Notes under the pieces: model-generated
Told to the model about the DNA's origin: nothing
Seen by the model: the letters and a program-made list of their open reading frames with translations, nothing else
The model's database searches: none
NCBI RefSeq assembly: GCF_005503695.1
Contig: NZ_SCMU01000014.1
Location: forward strand, 1 to 64,000
Direction: 5' to 3'
DNA: 64,000 bases
Origin: Sphingopyxis sp. 2PD
GTDB lineage: Bacteria > Pseudomonadota > Alphaproteobacteria > Sphingomonadales > Sphingomonadaceae
Shown: positions 44,163 through 51,178 of the stretch, piece by piece
How positions within the stretch are numbered: position 1 is the stretch's first letter
Layout of the letters: the number at the start of each line of letters is the position of its first letter
Made by a program: the position numbers and the translations under genes

Positions 44163-46469
44163 TTGCTGGAGACGTGCGTGCCCATCCCGGTCAAAAGTCT
44201 GATCATCAGCTGGCGCACGATCGCCTTGGCGTTGATTCTCAGCCTGATCGTCGGCGTCAGCGGTGCGGGCGAACTGCCCGATCGGCTGATCTCGATGGCG
44301 ACCAGCCGCCTTGCTGCGCGTGCGGTATCCGGCGAGACGGTCGTTGTCGCGCTCGACGACAAGACGTTGCAGGCGGTCGGCAATCAGGATTTCGCCATCA
44401 AGCACCATATGCAATTGGTGCGCGCCATCGACGCATCGCCGGCGAAGCGCCTGTTCGTCGATTTTTCCTACGCACGCCGAACCGAGGATCGGGATTTTCC
44501 CGAATTTGCCGCAGCGGTGCGCCAGATGGGCGACCGCATCATCCTCGCGGTACCGTCCGCCGACTTCGCCGGAACCACGGCGACGATGTTGCGGTGGCCC
44601 GATCCCCGTTTCGGCAACCAAACCAAGCGCGGTTTCATCGGCTGGGAGTATGAATTCTGGCAAGTGTGGAAAGTGCCGTTCGCGGTAAACGCAGACGGCC
44701 GCGTCTTGCCCAGCTTTGCCGCACTGCTGGCAAATCGCCCGCTTGATGCTCCCGGCCAATTCGCCCTCGACCTGTCCTACGACCCGGACACGATCACCCA
44801 ATATAGCGCGATCGACGTCATGACGGGCAAGCTCGACCCGGAACTTCTCCGCGACAAAGATGTGATCTTTGCCTCGGCGTCGGCGGCCTTGCCTGACCAG
44901 CATTATCTGCCCGGCCATGACCAGGTTCATGGCGCCTATATCCATTTGATCGCGGGAGAGGCACTCAAGCGTGGGCAGCCGGTCGATATCGGCTGGCTCC
45001 CGGCCCTTGCCGTCAGCTTCCTCGCCATGCTTGCCGCGCTCGTGTGGCGAAACGGGCGGTGGCAGGGCGTGGCGGCCGGGGTGATCACCGCGGCGCTGTT
45101 GGTCGTCAAAGCGGTCGGCAGCCTCTCGCTCGTCACGATCCACATCGGCGCGGCCTGTTTCCTGATTGCGGCGATAAGTGCCAACGTCGCGCGCACCCGT
45201 CGCCGCTCGTCTGCGCAGCGCGAAAATCCCGTATCCGGCCTGCCCAATTTCGAAGCGCTGCGTACCCAGGCTCCCTTCGGCAGCGCGACCGTTATCGCTG
45301 CCAAGGTGGTCAATTTCGAGGATCTCGCCGCCTTCATTCCAGGCGACGGCATCGGCAAGCTGGTCGAACAGGTCACCCGCCGCCTGCAACTGGCGTCGCA
45401 GGGGACCACGCTGCACCACGATCTCGACGGCACCTTCGCCTGGCTCGTCCCCTATTATCAGCACAGCCAGATCGAAGGGCAGCTGGCAGGCCTCGCCGCG
45501 CTATTCAACGCGCCGCTCACGATCGGCGAATTGCGCGTCGATGTCGCGATCGCCTTCGGGGTCAACGACGAGTTCGAAGGATCGAACGCGCAGCGCCTCG
45601 CCGCCGCGCTGGTCGCCGCCGAACGCGCGATCCGTACGCGCGCGCTGTGGACCAAATATGTCCCGCGGCAAAAGGACGATGCCGGCTGGCAATTGTCCTT
45701 CCACTCGCAGCTCGAAGATGCGCTGACCGGGGGCGACATCTGGGTCGCGTTCCAGCCGCAATATGCCATCGCGACGGGCAAGCTGGTCGGGGTCGAGGCG
45801 CTCGCGCGCTGGACCCACCCGACGCGCGGCCCGATCCCGCCCGACGAATTCATCGTTCAGGCCGAAAAGAGCCAGGACATCTACCGCCTGACCCTGTTCG
45901 TCATGGATCAGGCGATCCGCTCGGCGGCGCAGCTTCACGAGCGCGGTCACCGGATCAATATGTCGGTCAACCTGTCGGCGACGCTGCTCGACCATAATGA
46001 TCTGGTCGGGACGATCCGTGTCATGCTGACCGCGCATCATCTGCCGCCCGAGATATTGACGATCGAGATTACCGAAACCGCGCAGATCGAAAACAGCCGC
46101 CAGGCGCGCCAGACGCTCGCGCAGCTCCGTCGCACGGGCATCCGGCTGTCGATCGACGATTATGGCACGGGGCAGTCAAATCTCGAATATCTGACCGAAA
46201 TCGAGGCCGACGAAATCAAGATCGACAAGCGATTCGTGATGACCATGCGCGATTCGCAGCGCAACCTCGAAGTCGTTAAGTCGACCATTGACCTAGCACA
46301 TCGCCTGGGCGCCGTAGCGGTCGCCGAAGGCATCGAAGATGCCGAAACCATGACGCTGCTCGGCCAGCTCGGCTGCGACGTTGGTCAGGGTTATCATCTT
46401 GGAAAACCGCAATTGTTTTCCGAGCTCACCGCGACCCTTGCTGCACCGCAACAAAACCGTACCGGATAG
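44163..46469 (+). CDS. CHASE2-EAL c-di-GMP phosphodiesterase with degenerate GGDEF domain
   Basis: About 768 residues. An N-terminal membrane helix is followed by an extracytoplasmic CHASE2 domain (about 45-270) and three hydrophobic helices (about 275-340). A degenerate GGDEF domain (about 360-500) has HDLDGTF in place of GGDEF. An EAL domain (about 515-760) has the active motifs complete: EALAR, NLSA, EITET, IDDYGTG, KIDKRFV and AEGIE. So it most likely degrades c-di-GMP, with the GGDEF remnant as sensor. Start is TTG at 44163 or GTG at 44178. A CtrA-like box lies upstream. Confidence 0.9.
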   Translation: MLETCVPIPVKSLIISWRTIALALILSLIVGVSGAGELPDRLISMATSRLAARAVSGETVVVALDDKTLQAVGNQDFAIKHHMQLVRAIDASPAKRLFVDFSYARRTEDRDFPEFAAAVRQMGDRIILAVPSADFAGTTATMLRWPDPRFGNQTKRGFIGWEYEFWQVWKVPFAVNADGRVLPSFAALLANRPLDAPGQFALDLSYDPDTITQYSAIDVMTGKLDPELLRDKDVIFASASAALPDQHYLPGHDQVHGAYIHLIAGEALKRGQPVDIGWLPALAVSFLAMLAALVWRNGRWQGVAAGVITAALLVVKAVGSLSLVTIHIGAACFLIAAISANVARTRRRSSAQRENPVSGLPNFEALRTQAPFGSATVIAAKVVNFEDLAAFIPGDGIGKLVEQVTRRLQLASQGTTLHHDLDGTFAWLVPYYQHSQIEGQLAGLAALFNAPLTIGELRVDVAIAFGVNDEFEGSNAQRLAAALVAAERAIRTRALWTKYVPRQKDDAGWQLSFHSQLEDALTGGDIWVAFQPQYAIATGKLVGVEALARWTHPTRGPIPPDEFIVQAEKSQDIYRLTLFVMDQAIRSAAQLHERGHRINMSVNLSATLLDHNDLVGTIRVMLTAHHLPPEILTIEITETAQIENSRQARQTLAQLRRTGIRLSIDDYGTGQSNLEYLTEIEADEIKIDKRFVMTMRDSQRNLEVVKSTIDLAHRLGAVAVAEGIEDAETMTLLGQLGCDVGQGYHLGKPQLFSELTATLAAPQQNRTG

Positions 46470-46495
46470 CTGCCATATTGGTGGCAATTTTATGG

Positions 46496-46511
46496 TTAAG
46501 ACTCGATTTAC
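46496..46511 (+). promoter_or_regulatory. Candidate CtrA box upstream of the microprotein gene
   Basis: TTAA, seven bases, then TTTAC: one difference from TTAA-N7-TTAAC. It lies about 66 bp before the microprotein start, a normal operator distance. A separate TTAAC half site follows at about 46538. Confidence 0.35.
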
Positions 46512-46576
46512 CTTACCAAAGATGGTATATGCTCCGTTAACTGTTCTTCGTGGGCAGTGCCGACAGGAGATATCTT

Positions 46577-46639
46577 ATGGGTTGGTTTTGGAGATGGATG
46601 GGCGGCGGCGGCTCCGGCAACGGCGGCGCAGAAGCTTAA
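46577..46639 (+). CDS. 20-residue Trp/Gly-rich microprotein
   Basis: The gene encodes MGWFWRWMGGGGSGNGGAEA. It has a strong ribosome binding site (CAGGAGA, 7 bp before the ATG), an AT-rich promoter-like region upstream and its own strong terminator 12 bp downstream, so it is a complete transcription unit. The first eight residues are aromatic and amphipathic (four Trp/Phe and one Arg), suited to the membrane interface, and the rest is a flexible Gly tail. No known family recognised. A leader peptide or a small RNA with a short frame is the alternative. Confidence 0.6.
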   Translation: MGWFWRWMGGGGSGNGGAEA

Positions 46640-46651
46640 TCCGAATATCAA

Positions 46652-46693
46652 ACAGAAAAGGGTCCCGGACATGTCCGGGGCCCTTTTTCTTTG
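46652..46693 (+). terminator. Strong rho-independent terminator of the microprotein unit
   Basis: GGGTCCCGGACATGTCCGGGGCCC forms a stem of about 10-12 bp with one G-T pair and is followed by CTTTTTCTTT. An A run before the stem makes it effective on the other strand too. Confidence 0.85.
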
Positions 46694-46699
46694 CCTGTC

Positions 46700-46984
46700 A
46701 TGTTCTTTGCCTGCCATGCGCCCGTCCCCGGCGCGGGCGATTGACGAAACCGCGAATAGCGACCCGGCGAAACGCCGCCTCCGCGTCGCTCCTTGATCAC
46801 CGCCCGATCCCGCTTGAAAAAACATCGCGCGCGGTCGCGCGGCGCAGCCACCGGGCCTGAGTGGCGGAAACGCTGGCGCGGCGCGCCGCACGCTGGCATC
46901 GCCAGCGACGAGACGAATCAAAATATCGACGAACCGAGTCGCTAAAACGTCATTTACCGTCTTGCATCGTCACGCCGACGTGGC
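46700..46984. other. Non-coding region between microprotein terminator and nrdA control region
   Basis: About 285 bp with no supported gene on either strand. A short hairpin (CGCTGGCATCGCCAGCG) is at about 46892. The frames open on the minus strand lack start signals and codon bias. Confidence 0.4.
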
Positions 46985-47031
46985 ACTATAGATGGTGGGT
47001 CAGCCGAGGGGGCACCCCAAGCATTAGTGGT
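46985..47031 (+). promoter_or_regulatory. Two candidate NrdR boxes
   Basis: The segment CACTATAGATGGTG at about 46984-46997 matches the NrdR consensus (acaCwAtATaTwGtgt) at most positions. A weaker second site (CAAGCATTAGTGG) starts at 47018, 32 bp after the corresponding base of the first. NrdR boxes are normally paired about 31-32 bp apart, three helical turns, so the spacing supports the weaker site. They lie upstream of nrdA. Confidence 0.5.
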
Positions 47032-47153
47032 TAGCCAAAAATGGCGGATTTCCGTCGCCCGCTGCACATGGGCTCGGAAAACTACTTCGTGCGGCCAAAA
47101 ATATGTGCCCCCGCGGATCGAATAGATGCTAGGCTGGGGCTTCGTCCCGAGTC

Positions 47154-47168
47154 GAACAAGACAGGAAC
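47154..47168 (+). promoter_or_regulatory. SOS (LexA) box upstream of nrdA
   Basis: GAAC at 47154-47157, seven bases, GAAC at 47165-47168, which is GTTC-N7-GTTC on the other strand. The spacer (AAGACAG) is close to that of the repair-operon box (ATAACAG), so 13 of 15 positions agree between the two. It is 40-54 bp before the nrdA start codon. Confidence 0.75.
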
Positions 47169-47207
47169 ATATGCGCCGCGGCGCATGGGCAATCGGGGAC
47201 GGAAAAG

Positions 47208-49148
47208 ATGGATTTTCGCGAGACAGAACGGGTGGAGACGAGCGACGTGGCGACGATGGAATTGACGAAAAACGAAGCGCCCCCAGCGAACGAATCGACC
47301 CCGGCAGCAGCGCCTGGCGCCAAGCTTAACGACAGCAGCGAGGCCAAGGTCCACGCGCGCCGATTCGAAATCGTGACCGACGCCAGCCGCGACGCGCTGC
47401 TCACCGACTTCGGCAAGGAAACGCTCGAGGACCGCTACCTCCTCCCCGGCGAATCATATCAGGATCTGTTCGCGCGCGTCGCGTCGGCCTATGCCGACGA
47501 TCAGGAGCATGCGCAGCGGCTCTACGACTATATCTCGAAGCTGTGGTTCATGCCCGCGACCCCCGTGCTGTCGAACGGCGGCACCGGCCGCGGCCTGCCC
47601 ATCTCCTGTTACCTCAACTCGGTCGACGACAGCCTCGAAGGCATCGTCGGCACGTGGAACGAGAATGTCTGGCTCGCGAGCCGCGGCGGCGGCATCGGCA
47701 CCTATTGGGGCGCGGTGCGCGGCATCGGCGAACCCGTCGGTTTGAACGGCAAGACCAGCGGCATCATCCCCTTCGTCCGCGTGATGGACTCGCTCACCCT
47801 CGCGATCAGCCAAGGCTCGCTCCGCCGCGGCTCGGCCGCCTGCTACCTCGACATCTCGCACCCCGAGATTGAAGAATTCCTCGAGGTCCGCAAACCCTCG
47901 GGCGACTTCAACCGCAAGGCGCTCAACCTGCACCACGGCGTCCTCATCACCGACGAATTCATGGAGGCGGTCCGCGACGGCAAGGAATTCGACCTCCGCT
48001 CGCCGAAGGACAACAGCGTCCGCGGCACGGTCGACGCGCGCTCGCTGTTCCAGAAGCTCGTCGAAACGCGCCTCGCGACCGGCGAGCCCTACATCATCTT
48101 CATCGACCAGGTGAACCGCATGATGCCCAAGCATCATCGCGACCTCGGGCTCAAGGTTACCACCTCGAACCTCTGCTCCGAAATCACCCTGCCGACCGGC
48201 CGCGACCATCTCGGCAACGATCGCACCGCGGTCTGCTGCCTGTCGAGCCTCAACCTCGAAACCTGGGACGAGTGGAACGGCGACAAGCGCTTCATCGAGG
48301 ACGTCATGCGCATGCTCGACAATGTGCTGCAGGACTATATCGACCGTGCCCCGCCCGAAATGGCGCGCGCCAAATATAGCGCCAGCCGCGAACGCTCGGT
48401 CGGCCTCGGCGTCATGGGCTTCCACAGCTTCCTGCAGGCGCGCGGCCTGCCGTTCGAGGGCGCGATGGCCAAATCGTCGAACCTCCGCGTCTTCAAGCAT
48501 ATCCGCGCGCAGGTCGACGCCGCGTCGATGCTGCTCGCCAACGAGCGCGGCCCCTGCCCCGACGCCGCCGATCAGGGCGTGATGGAGCGCTTCAGCTGCA
48601 AGATGGCGATCGCGCCGACCGCGTCGATCTCGATCATCTGCGGCGGCACCAGCGCGTGCATCGAGCCGATCCCGGCGAACATCTACACGCACAAGACGCT
48701 CTCGGGCAGCTTCTCGATCCGCAACCCGCACCTCGAAGCCCTGCTCGTCGACAAGGCGAAGAACAGCGACGCGGTGTGGAACTCGATCCTCGAACGCGGC
48801 GGCAGCGTCCAGCACCTCGACTTCCTGACCCAGGACGAAAAGGATGTGTACAAGACCAGCTTCGAGATCGACCAGCGCTGGCTGCTCGAACTCGCCGCCG
48901 ACCGCACGCCGTACATCGATCAGGCGGCATCGCTGAACCTGTTCATCCCGGCCGACGTCGAGAAATGGGACCTGCTCATGCTCCACTACCGCGCATGGGA
49001 ACTCGGCATCAAATCGCTCTACTATCTCCGCTCGAAATCGGTGCAGCGCGCCGGCTTCGCGGGCGGGGTCGAGGCCGACAACACGTCGGAAGCCCCGAAA
49101 TACGAGCTGCAGACCACCGATTACGACGAATGTCTGGCGTGTCAGTAA
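47208..49148 (+). CDS. nrdA: Ribonucleoside-diphosphate reductase, alpha subunit (class Ia)
   Basis: A 646-residue NrdA, short for the family because the N-terminal ATP-cone is missing; the first 45 residues are an unstructured Ala/Pro-rich stretch. Catalytic residues: Cys in SCYLNSVDD, NLCSE with Asn/Cys/Glu and the CCLSSLN cysteine. The C-terminal redox pair is in ECLACQ. Reduces ribonucleoside diphosphates with the NrdB radical. GGGGACGGAAAAG ribosome binding region. Controlled probably by NrdR and LexA. The missing ATP-cone suggests altered or absent dATP activity control. Confidence 0.96.
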   Translation: MDFRETERVETSDVATMELTKNEAPPANESTPAAAPGAKLNDSSEAKVHARRFEIVTDASRDALLTDFGKETLEDRYLLPGESYQDLFARVASAYADDQEHAQRLYDYISKLWFMPATPVLSNGGTGRGLPISCYLNSVDDSLEGIVGTWNENVWLASRGGGIGTYWGAVRGIGEPVGLNGKTSGIIPFVRVMDSLTLAISQGSLRRGSAACYLDISHPEIEEFLEVRKPSGDFNRKALNLHHGVLITDEFMEAVRDGKEFDLRSPKDNSVRGTVDARSLFQKLVETRLATGEPYIIFIDQVNRMMPKHHRDLGLKVTTSNLCSEITLPTGRDHLGNDRTAVCCLSSLNLETWDEWNGDKRFIEDVMRMLDNVLQDYIDRAPPEMARAKYSASRERSVGLGVMGFHSFLQARGLPFEGAMAKSSNLRVFKHIRAQVDAASMLLANERGPCPDAADQGVMERFSCKMAIAPTASISIICGGTSACIEPIPANIYTHKTLSGSFSIRNPHLEALLVDKAKNSDAVWNSILERGGSVQHLDFLTQDEKDVYKTSFEIDQRWLLELAADRTPYIDQAASLNLFIPADVEKWDLLMLHYRAWELGIKSLYYLRSKSVQRAGFAGGVEADNTSEAPKYELQTTDYDECLACQ

Positions 49149-49156
49149 ATAAAACC

Positions 49157-49221
49157 CCTCTCCCCTTGTGGGAGAGGGAGGGGCCCGTCGCCGCGTGAGC
49201 GGCGATGGGAGGGTGAGGGGG
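49157..49221. repeat. Left REP-like repeat of the DUF559 cassette
   Basis: Hairpin CCCTCTCCCCTTGTGGGAGAGGG, then AGGGGCCC, a small hairpin, and GGGAGGGTGAGGGGG. The first 31 nt and the last 15 nt are identical to the reverse complement of the right-hand repeat. It supplies a GTG at 49168 and another at 49213 that are the only starts before the DUF559 core. Confidence 0.92.
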
Positions 49222-49650
49222 CGAGGCCGCAAAGCCGACCTCCCTTGGTGGACGACCGAACGAGCGCGCCAGCTCCGCCGTAACTCCACCGAAGCCGAGA
49301 AGCGCATGTGGCGCGCCTTGCGAGAGGCCTTCCCTCTCGCAAAGTTCCGCCGCCAGCAAGTTCTCGGACCCTATTTCGCCGATTTTGCATCGCACGCCGC
49401 GCGGCTGGTGATCGAAATCGACGGAGGACAGCATGGCGAAGCGGTCGCCCGGGATGAAGCGCGGACACGCTTTATCGAAGGCGAGGGTTACAGGGTGATC
49501 CGCTTCTGGAATAACGATGTGATGACGAATCTGGAGGGCGTACTGACCTCGATCGCGTCCACCCTCCTTTCTCCCCTGGTGGGAGAAGGTGGCCCGCAGG
49601 GCCGGATGAGGGGGAACGGGGCCGACACCCCCTCACCCTCCCAAGGCTGA
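49168..49650 (+). CDS. DUF559 (Vsr-like) endonuclease inserted between nrdA and nrdB
   Basis: The core (residues about 28-125) is a DUF559 PD-(D/E)XK nuclease: NSTEAEKRMWRALREAF, FRRQQVLGPYFADF with the catalytic Asp, LVIEIDGGQHGE with Glu/Asp, and YRVIRFWNNDV. Such proteins are related to very-short-patch-repair endonucleases. Both ends of the open frame lie inside the flanking repeats: start GTG (49168 or 49213) in the left one, TGA at 49648 in the right one, so the terminal residues are translated repeat. It separates the nrdA and nrdB genes. Active role unknown. Confidence 0.8.
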   Translation: MGEGGARRRVSGDGRVRGRGRKADLPWWTTERARQLRRNSTEAEKRMWRALREAFPLAKFRRQQVLGPYFADFASHAARLVIEIDGGQHGEAVARDEARTRFIEGEGYRVIRFWNNDVMTNLEGVLTSIASTLLSPLVGEGGPQGRMRGNGADTPSPSQG

Positions 49651-49687
49651 CGCCTTGGGCCCCTCCCTCTCCCACAAGGGGAGAGGG
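49573..49687. repeat. Right REP-like repeats of the DUF559 cassette
   Basis: The end segment 49628-49687 is the inverted form of the left repeat (CCCCCTCACCCTCCC ... CCCTCTCCC hairpin). A related unit in the opposite sense (TCTCCCCTGGTGGGAGA, GGTGGCCCGCAGGGCC, GGATGAGGGGG) lies at 49573-49616 and encodes the C-terminal residues of the nuclease frame. Confidence 0.88.
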
Positions 49688-49721
49688 AAAATTGGACCGA
49701 ATTTGCGACTGGAGTTGAACA

Positions 49722-50786
49722 ATGCCCCTTCTAGAAGCCCGCAAGACCTACAAGCCCTTCGAATATCCCTGGGCGTTCGATTTCTGGAAGCGCCAGCAGC
49801 AGATCCACTGGGTGCCCGAGGAAGTGCCGCTGGGCGAGGATTGCCGCGACTGGGCGCAGAAGATCAGCGACCATGAACGCAATTTGCTCACGCAGATTTT
49901 CCGCTTCTTCACCCAGGCCGATATCGAGGTGCAGGATTGCTACCACGAAAAATATGGCAGCGTGTTCAAGCCGACCGAAATCAAGATGATGCTGACCGCG
50001 TTCAGCAACATGGAGACGGTGCATATCGCGGCGTACAGCCACCTGCTCGACACCATCGGCATGCCCGAAAGCGAGTACGGCATGTTCCTCGAATATGACG
50101 AGATGCGCGCCAAGCACGACTATATGGGTACCTTCGGGGTCGAGAATGACGAGGATATCGCGCGCACGCTCGCGATGTTCGGCGGCTTTACCGAAGGCTT
50201 GCAGCTCTTCGCCAGCTTCGCGATGCTGATGAACTTCCCGCGCTTCAACAAGATGAAGGGCATGGGCCAGATCGTCAGCTGGTCGATCCGCGACGAAAGC
50301 CTCCACTGCGAGGGCATCATCAAGCTGTTCCACACCTTCACCAAGGAACGCGGCTGCCTGACCAAGGCGGTGAAGGAAGACATCATCGACACCTGCCAGA
50401 AAACGGTGCGGCTCGAGGATGCGTTCATCGACCTGGCGTTCGAACAGGGCCCTGTCCCCGGCATGACGCCGAAGGAGATCAAGCGCTACATCCGCTACAT
50501 CGCCGACTGGCGCCTGGGCCAGCTGGGGTTCCAGCCGATCTACATGATCGACGAACACCCGCTCCCCTGGCTCGCCCCGCTGCTGAACGGCGTCGAACAC
50601 GCCAACTTCTTCGAAACGCGCGCGACCGAATACAGCAAGGGCGCGACGCGCGGCGACTGGAACACCGTCTGGTCCAGCTTCGACAACCGCAAGAAAGCCA
50701 AGGCCAACGACGACGGCGCCGCGGCCCCCGCCGCCGAAACCGACGGCGAGGACATGTTCGCGAAGGCGGGCATCGCCGCCGAATGA
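49722..50786 (+). CDS. nrdB: Ribonucleoside-diphosphate reductase, beta subunit (class Ia)
   Basis: A 354-residue NrdB. Metal ligands and the radical Tyr are in METVHIAAYSHL (Glu, His, Tyr), with further ligands in GGFTEGLQLF and RDESLHCEG. The C-terminus beyond residue 320 is an Ala/Asp-rich tail ending AGIAAE. It forms the diferric-tyrosyl radical for NrdA. Its distance from nrdA (about 570 bp with hairpins) implies reduced co-transcription or a separate promoter. Confidence 0.96.
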   Translation: MPLLEARKTYKPFEYPWAFDFWKRQQQIHWVPEEVPLGEDCRDWAQKISDHERNLLTQIFRFFTQADIEVQDCYHEKYGSVFKPTEIKMMLTAFSNMETVHIAAYSHLLDTIGMPESEYGMFLEYDEMRAKHDYMGTFGVENDEDIARTLAMFGGFTEGLQLFASFAMLMNFPRFNKMKGMGQIVSWSIRDESLHCEGIIKLFHTFTKERGCLTKAVKEDIIDTCQKTVRLEDAFIDLAFEQGPVPGMTPKEIKRYIRYIADWRLGQLGFQPIYMIDEHPLPWLAPLLNGVEHANFFETRATEYSKGATRGDWNTVWSSFDNRKKAKANDDGAAAPAAETDGEDMFAKAGIAAE

Positions 50787-50792
50787 TATAAT

Positions 50793-50876
50793 CCCCTCCC
50801 GCTTGCGGGAGGGGCAGCGAAACTTGCGGTCCTGAGCTTGTCGAAGGGCCGCTAGTTGCAGCGGGGAGGGCAAGAA
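50793..50876. repeat. REP-like hairpin element downstream of nrdB
   Basis: CCCCTCCCGCTTGCGGGAGGGG followed by CAGCGAAACTTGCGG and GCAGCGGGGAGGGC. A CCTGAGCTTGTCGAAGG unit lies inside. Same architecture as the 36467-36620 element but as a single unit. It may terminate nrdB transcription. Confidence 0.8.
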
Positions 50877-50915
50877 GAGCCCACCCCAAATGAGAACAAG
50901 AAGTCAGAGGCCAAA

Positions 50916-51146
50916 ATGACCGAAAAGAAAAAAGAGAAGCTCCTGATCCTCAGTCAGCCGCAGCGCGCCTGCCTGGAAGGCCTGTCGAACCGCCGCCCCC
51001 AACTCCCCACCGATCCCGTCCGCGACGAACTCACCGCGCTGGGGCTGGTGGTGAAACAGGGCGCCAAATGGGCGCTGACCCCACAGGGCAAGAAGGTGCT
51101 GGCGGCCAGCTCGAACCGGCGCAATGCGGGCGGGTTTTCGGTTTGA
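50916..51146 (+). CDS. Small winged-helix-like protein
   Basis: 76 residues beginning with a Lys-rich stretch. The pattern LSQPQRACLEGLSNRRP then VRDELTALGLVVKQGAKWALTPQGKKVL resembles a small winged helix with its wing (aKWALTPQGKKVL). No partner or DNA target known. AGAGG ribosome binding site. The AT-rich ATPase gene begins 32 bp later. Confidence 0.65.
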   Translation: MTEKKKEKLLILSQPQRACLEGLSNRRPQLPTDPVRDELTALGLVVKQGAKWALTPQGKKVLAASSNRRNAGGFSV

Positions 51147-51178
51147 CGAAAGCACGTCCAAAAATTGTAGTGAGATGA

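Larger units (their letters stand above)
49157..49687. mobile_element. Putative nuclease-REP cassette (DUF559) in the nrdAB operon
   Basis: About 530 bp made of one DUF559 nuclease gene between inverted REP-like repeats with 31 + 15 nt of identity. nrdA and nrdB are normally adjacent, so this looks like an insertion. No target duplication or transposase was seen. The layout resembles RAYT genes flanked by REPs, but with a different enzyme; mobility is inference. Confidence 0.55.

Noticed and set aside
42224..44383. Long open frame antisense to the acyl-CoA dehydrogenase
   Set aside because: No domain, no ribosome binding site, fully overlaps a well-supported gene.
46640..46984. Minus-strand protein upstream of nrdA
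   Set aside because: Open frames cross a strong terminator hairpin and lack codon bias and ribosome binding sites.
47454..49307. Long open frame antisense to nrdA
   Set aside because: Shadow of nrdA codon bias; composition of the predicted peptide is Arg/Ala/Val noise.
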